This document shows positions 60,769 to 63,503 of a DNA stretch of 63,503 nt, one piece after another. The stretch is from positions 1 through 63,503 of the forward strand of contig JAYYZW010000115.1 in assembly GCA_036339995.1 (NCBI GenBank). Direction: 5' to 3'. The stretch is from JAYYZW01 sp036339995. GTDB lineage: Bacteria; Pseudomonadota; Gammaproteobacteria; Ga0077536. Within the stretch, counting starts at the first letter, position 1; each line of letters opens with the position of its first letter. The notes beneath the pieces were generated by a model that had not been told where the DNA came from, did not search any database, and was given only the letters and a program-made list of their open reading frames with translations. The translations under genes and the position numbers were made by a program.

Positions 60769-63135
60769 ATGAGCGATTATATCGTGTCTCTTGAAGACGT
60801 GGGCATGGCCGACGTCGAAAAAGTCGGCGGTAAGAATGCGTCTCTCGGTGAAATGATAACGAACCTCAACGACGCCGGCGTGCGCGTGCCCCCGGGATTT
60901 GCAACGACCGCACAAGCTTTTCGCGATTTTTTGAAGCATAAGGGCCTGGACCAGCGCATCAAAGAGCGCCTCGCCAGCTTCGAAATGAACGACATTGCCG
61001 AGCTTTCGAAAGCAGGCAGTGAGATTCGCGAATGGGTGTCCGATACGCCACTCTCAACGCGCCTGCAATCGGAGATCAATCAGGCCTACGACACGCTCGT
61101 CAACGGGGTAAGCGGAGAAATATCCGTCGCGGTTCGCTCATCGGCAACGGCCGAAGACCTGCCGCAAGCGTCCTTTGCCGGGCAGCAGGAAACTTTTCTG
61201 AACGTCTCTGGAATCGAGCAGGTGACGCTGCGCATTAAGGACGTCTTTGCGTCGCTGTTTAACGACCGAGCCATCTCCTATCGCGAACACCACGGTTTCG
61301 ATCATTACAAGGTGGCGTTGTCCGCGAGCGTACAGCAAATGGTGCGCAGCGATCTCGGCGCCAGCGGCGTTATGTTCACGCTCGATACCGAGTCTGGCTT
61401 CCGCGACGTCGTATTCATTACGGCGAATTACGGTCTCGGAGAAACGGTCGTGCAGGGTGCCGTCAACCCCGACGAGTTTTACGTCTACAAACCGGCCTTG
61501 CTGCAGGGACGCAAGGGTATTCTGCGACGTAATCTCGGCAGCAAACATCTGCAAATGGTCTATGCCGAGGGCGCGGGGAAGGACGGTCGGAGCGTGCTTA
61601 CGCGCGCGGTCGACGAGGCTCGCAGCCAGCGCTTTTGTTTGAGCGACGACGACGTCGAGAAACTTGCGCGGCAGGCGATCGAGATCGAGTCGCACTACGG
61701 GCGACCGATGGATATCGAGTGGGCCAAGGATGGTAAGGACGGTGAATTCTATATCGTCCAGGCGCGGCCGGAGACGGTGCAGAGCCGCGGCGGCCAGACT
61801 ATCGAGCGTTACGAGCTGAAGGCGACCGGCACGGTACTGGCTGAAGGTCGCAGTATCGGACAGAAGATCGGTGTCGGCACCGCTAAGATCATCGCCCGCG
61901 TCGAGCAGATGGACATCTTGCGCGAAGGCGACGTGCTGGTCACGGACATGACCGATCCGGATTGGGAGCCCGTCATGAAGCGGGCATCAGCTATCGTCAC
62001 CAACCGCGGCGGGCGCACCTGCCACGCCGCCATCATCGCGCGTGAACTCGGCGTGCCGGCCATCGTTGGCTGTGGAAACGCAACGGAAGGCATCAGTGAT
62101 GGGCAGGAAGTAACGGTGTCGTGCTCAAGTGGTGACACGGGTTACGTCTACGAGGGCGCGCTCGAATTCAAGCGCCAGGAAGTCAAACTCGACGCCATGC
62201 CGGAAGTCGGTGTCAAGATCATGATGAACGTCGGCAATCCCGAGCGCGCGTTCGCGTTTTCAACCCTGCCGCACCGGGGCGTGGGACTTGCGCGGCTCGA
62301 GTTCATCATCAACCGTATGATAGGGATCCATCCCCGCGCCTTACTGGAATTCGACAGCCTGCCGGACGATCTGCGCGCAGCCATTGCTCCGCTCATTTCC
62401 GCTTACGATAGTCCGCGCGATTTTTTCGTCACGCGACTCGTCGAAGGTGTGGCCACGATCGCGGCTGCCTTTGCCCCTGAACCCGTGATCGTGCGCCTGT
62501 CCGATTTCAAATCGAACGAATACGGAAATCTAATCGGCGGTCGGCGTTACGAACCGGACGAAGAAAATCCCATGTTGGGATTCCGCGGCGCGTCACGCTA
62601 CGTCTCGGATTCTTTCAGGCCCTGTTTCGAGATGGAATGCGAAGCGCTGCGCTTCGTACGCAATGAGATAGGTTTGACCAACGTGCAGGTGATGGTGCCC
62701 TTCGTTCGAACCACGGCCGAAGCAGCGGCAGTCGTCGAACTACTCGCGGCAAACGGTCTTGCACGCGGCGAGAACGGTTTGACCGTTGTGATGATGTGCG
62801 AGTTACCATCAAACGCGGTACTGGCCCGGGAATTCTTAAAGTACTTCGACGGATTTTCGATCGGATCCAACGATCTCACACAGTTGACGCTTGGACTTGA
62901 CCGCGATTCGGGCCTGGTGGCTGATCAATTCGATGAACGCGATGAGGCCGTCAAGGCGCTGATGCACGAGGCGATCGTGGCCTGCCGGGATGCGGGAAAA
63001 TACGTCGGGATCTGCGGACAAGGACCCTCCGATCACGAAGACCTCGCCGAATGGCTCTTAGACGAGGGCATCGAGAGCATTTCCCTCAACCCCGATACGG
63101 TCGTGCAGACCTGGTTGATGCTGGCCAATCGTTGA
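60769..63135 (+). CDS. ppsA: Phosphoenolpyruvate synthase
   Basis: 788 residues (E. coli 792). The N-terminal ATP-grasp domain includes GGKNASLGEMI and VAVRSSATAEDLPQASFAGQQE; the swivelling phosphohistidine domain has RGGRTCHAAIIARELGVPAIVG (catalytic His, about residue 424), preceded by the regulatory Thr just before it (GGRT). The C-terminal PEP-binding TIM barrel ends with SIGSNDLTQLTLGLDRDS and a final Cys region (GICGQGPS). It makes PEP from pyruvate and ATP in gluconeogenesis and is controlled by ppsR. Confidence 0.97.
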   Translation: MSDYIVSLEDVGMADVEKVGGKNASLGEMITNLNDAGVRVPPGFATTAQAFRDFLKHKGLDQRIKERLASFEMNDIAELSKAGSEIREWVSDTPLSTRLQSEINQAYDTLVNGVSGEISVAVRSSATAEDLPQASFAGQQETFLNVSGIEQVTLRIKDVFASLFNDRAISYREHHGFDHYKVALSASVQQMVRSDLGASGVMFTLDTESGFRDVVFITANYGLGETVVQGAVNPDEFYVYKPALLQGRKGILRRNLGSKHLQMVYAEGAGKDGRSVLTRAVDEARSQRFCLSDDDVEKLARQAIEIESHYGRPMDIEWAKDGKDGEFYIVQARPETVQSRGGQTIERYELKATGTVLAEGRSIGQKIGVGTAKIIARVEQMDILREGDVLVTDMTDPDWEPVMKRASAIVTNRGGRTCHAAIIARELGVPAIVGCGNATEGISDGQEVTVSCSSGDTGYVYEGALEFKRQEVKLDAMPEVGVKIMMNVGNPERAFAFSTLPHRGVGLARLEFIINRMIGIHPRALLEFDSLPDDLRAAIAPLISAYDSPRDFFVTRLVEGVATIAAAFAPEPVIVRLSDFKSNEYGNLIGGRRYEPDEENPMLGFRGASRYVSDSFRPCFEMECEALRFVRNEIGLTNVQVMVPFVRTTAEAAAVVELLAANGLARGENGLTVVMMCELPSNAVLAREFLKYFDGFSIGSNDLTQLTLGLDRDSGLVADQFDERDEAVKALMHEAIVACRDAGKYVGICGQGPSDHEDLAEWLLDEGIESISLNPDTVVQTWLMLANR

Positions 63136-63160
63136 ATCCCGTGCTGAAGAAAAAGATCAG

Positions 63161-63189
63161 TTCGCCCGCAAGCGGGCTCCTATAGGGCG
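63161..63189. repeat. REP-like half-palindrome downstream of ppsA
   Basis: TTCGCCCGCAAGCGGGCTCC is the same unit as each arm of the REP at 33191. It includes a CCCGCAAGCGGG hairpin that may help end the ppsA transcript. Confidence 0.7.
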
Positions 63190-63196
63190 ATTCGAA

Positions 63197-63488
63197 TCAG
63201 ATAAAATACTCTAGCATCTGTCGCTCGTCTTCCGAAATATCCGTGTTTTGCAAGCGATTTCGGATCATCATGTCGTCGATCTTGCTCGCATCGATAAGAT
63301 AGCGTTTTTCGTCCGGCAGCAGGTTATCCAGGAAAAACAGGTGTCCGTGTGGTCCGATGCCCGTCGTTCGCAGTGGACTGCGGCACCTGCGCGAATCCGA
63401 CCGGCGCCAGCGCCGCGGCCGCCAGCATCAAACAGAGTGCGATCGGGTGCTTAAGCGCCGTCCGCCTTGATACATTCGATGGAGTCAT
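63197..63488 (-). pseudogene. Small exported protein, frameshifted
   Basis: From ATG 63488 the reading is MTPSNVSRRTALKHPIALCL, a signal peptide ending ALAPVGFAQ; this frame stops at 63324. A second frame, overlapping at about 63370, carries on with HLFFLDNLLPDEKRYLIDAS and DISEDERQMLEYFI, then TGA at 63197. The two together would make one exported protein of about 96 residues; a single-base frameshift (or sequencing error) explains the break. The family is not recognised. Confidence 0.55.
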
Positions 63489-63503
63489 TTCGCGGAGAGT
63501 TCA

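Overview
The window comes from a chromosome of a GC-rich gammaproteobacterium. The evidence is the gene content and order: rng followed by yhdP, tldD nearby, ppsR divergent from ppsA, an rpfE-like/recJ/prfB/lysS cluster of the kind seen in Xanthomonas, alaC-hom-thrC, and an AceE of the homodimeric proteobacterial type. prfB keeps the classic autoregulatory frameshift. There are no rRNA, tRNA, phage or CRISPR loci. I cannot name the genus; it looks like an environmental lineage rather than an enteric one.

Layout. 1-12.2 kb (minus strand): a partial exported serine hydrolase, nhaB, acnA, mnmA, yhdP and rng. 12.6-15.4 kb: a GlgC-like protein that has lost its catalytic motifs, translationally coupled to a GlcD-type FAD oxidase. 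15.4-26.3 kb: tldD (minus), then alaC, hom, thrC, an RpfE-like protein, recJ, prfB and lysS. 26.6-31.3 kb: a copper-RiPP locus. 31.7-34.6 kb (minus): argG, a ybfF-type hydrolase broken by an amber codon, and a Nudix hydrolase. 34.6-44.9 kb: mixed accessory and metabolic genes (DUF488, lipoproteins, spermidine-synthase-like protein, lone molybdopterin oxidoreductase, aldose dehydrogenase, thiolase/SDR pair, cupin, GST, DUF3012). 45.5-57.4 kb (minus): MFS transporter, TPR remnant, aceF, aceE, a lipoprotein/HAD pair, macrodomain, HAD, LOG, an exported unknown and MmgE/PrpD. 57.6-63.5 kb: exported FAH-fold protein, a permease with ppsR, ppsA, and a frameshifted small exported protein.

The most interesting locus is 26.6-31.3 kb. 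It encodes a secreted peptide with eight EGKCG motifs (HvfA/bufferin type), its multinuclear iron oxidative enzyme (DUF692) and partner (DUF2063), and further on a DoxX protein resembling the HvfX maturation-associated family. Between the maturation genes and the DoxX gene lies an overlapping pair, a 47-residue single-span membrane protein and an acetolactate-synthase-like ThDP enzyme, which is not part of the standard description of these loci. HvfA/bufferin peptides are already known as copper-binding RiPPs; the eight-motif precursor and the inserted ThDP/membrane-peptide pair are what may be new.

A second theme is small non-autonomous inverted-repeat elements. One family of about 163 bp has five copies, another of about 270 bp has two copies plus a collapsed remnant, and there are two single elements. 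Most have CTAG or TTAA at their ends, the YTAR type of target that IS5-family transposases use. They sit in gene junctions, bracket aceE, and in one case supply the stop codons of both flanking convergent genes.
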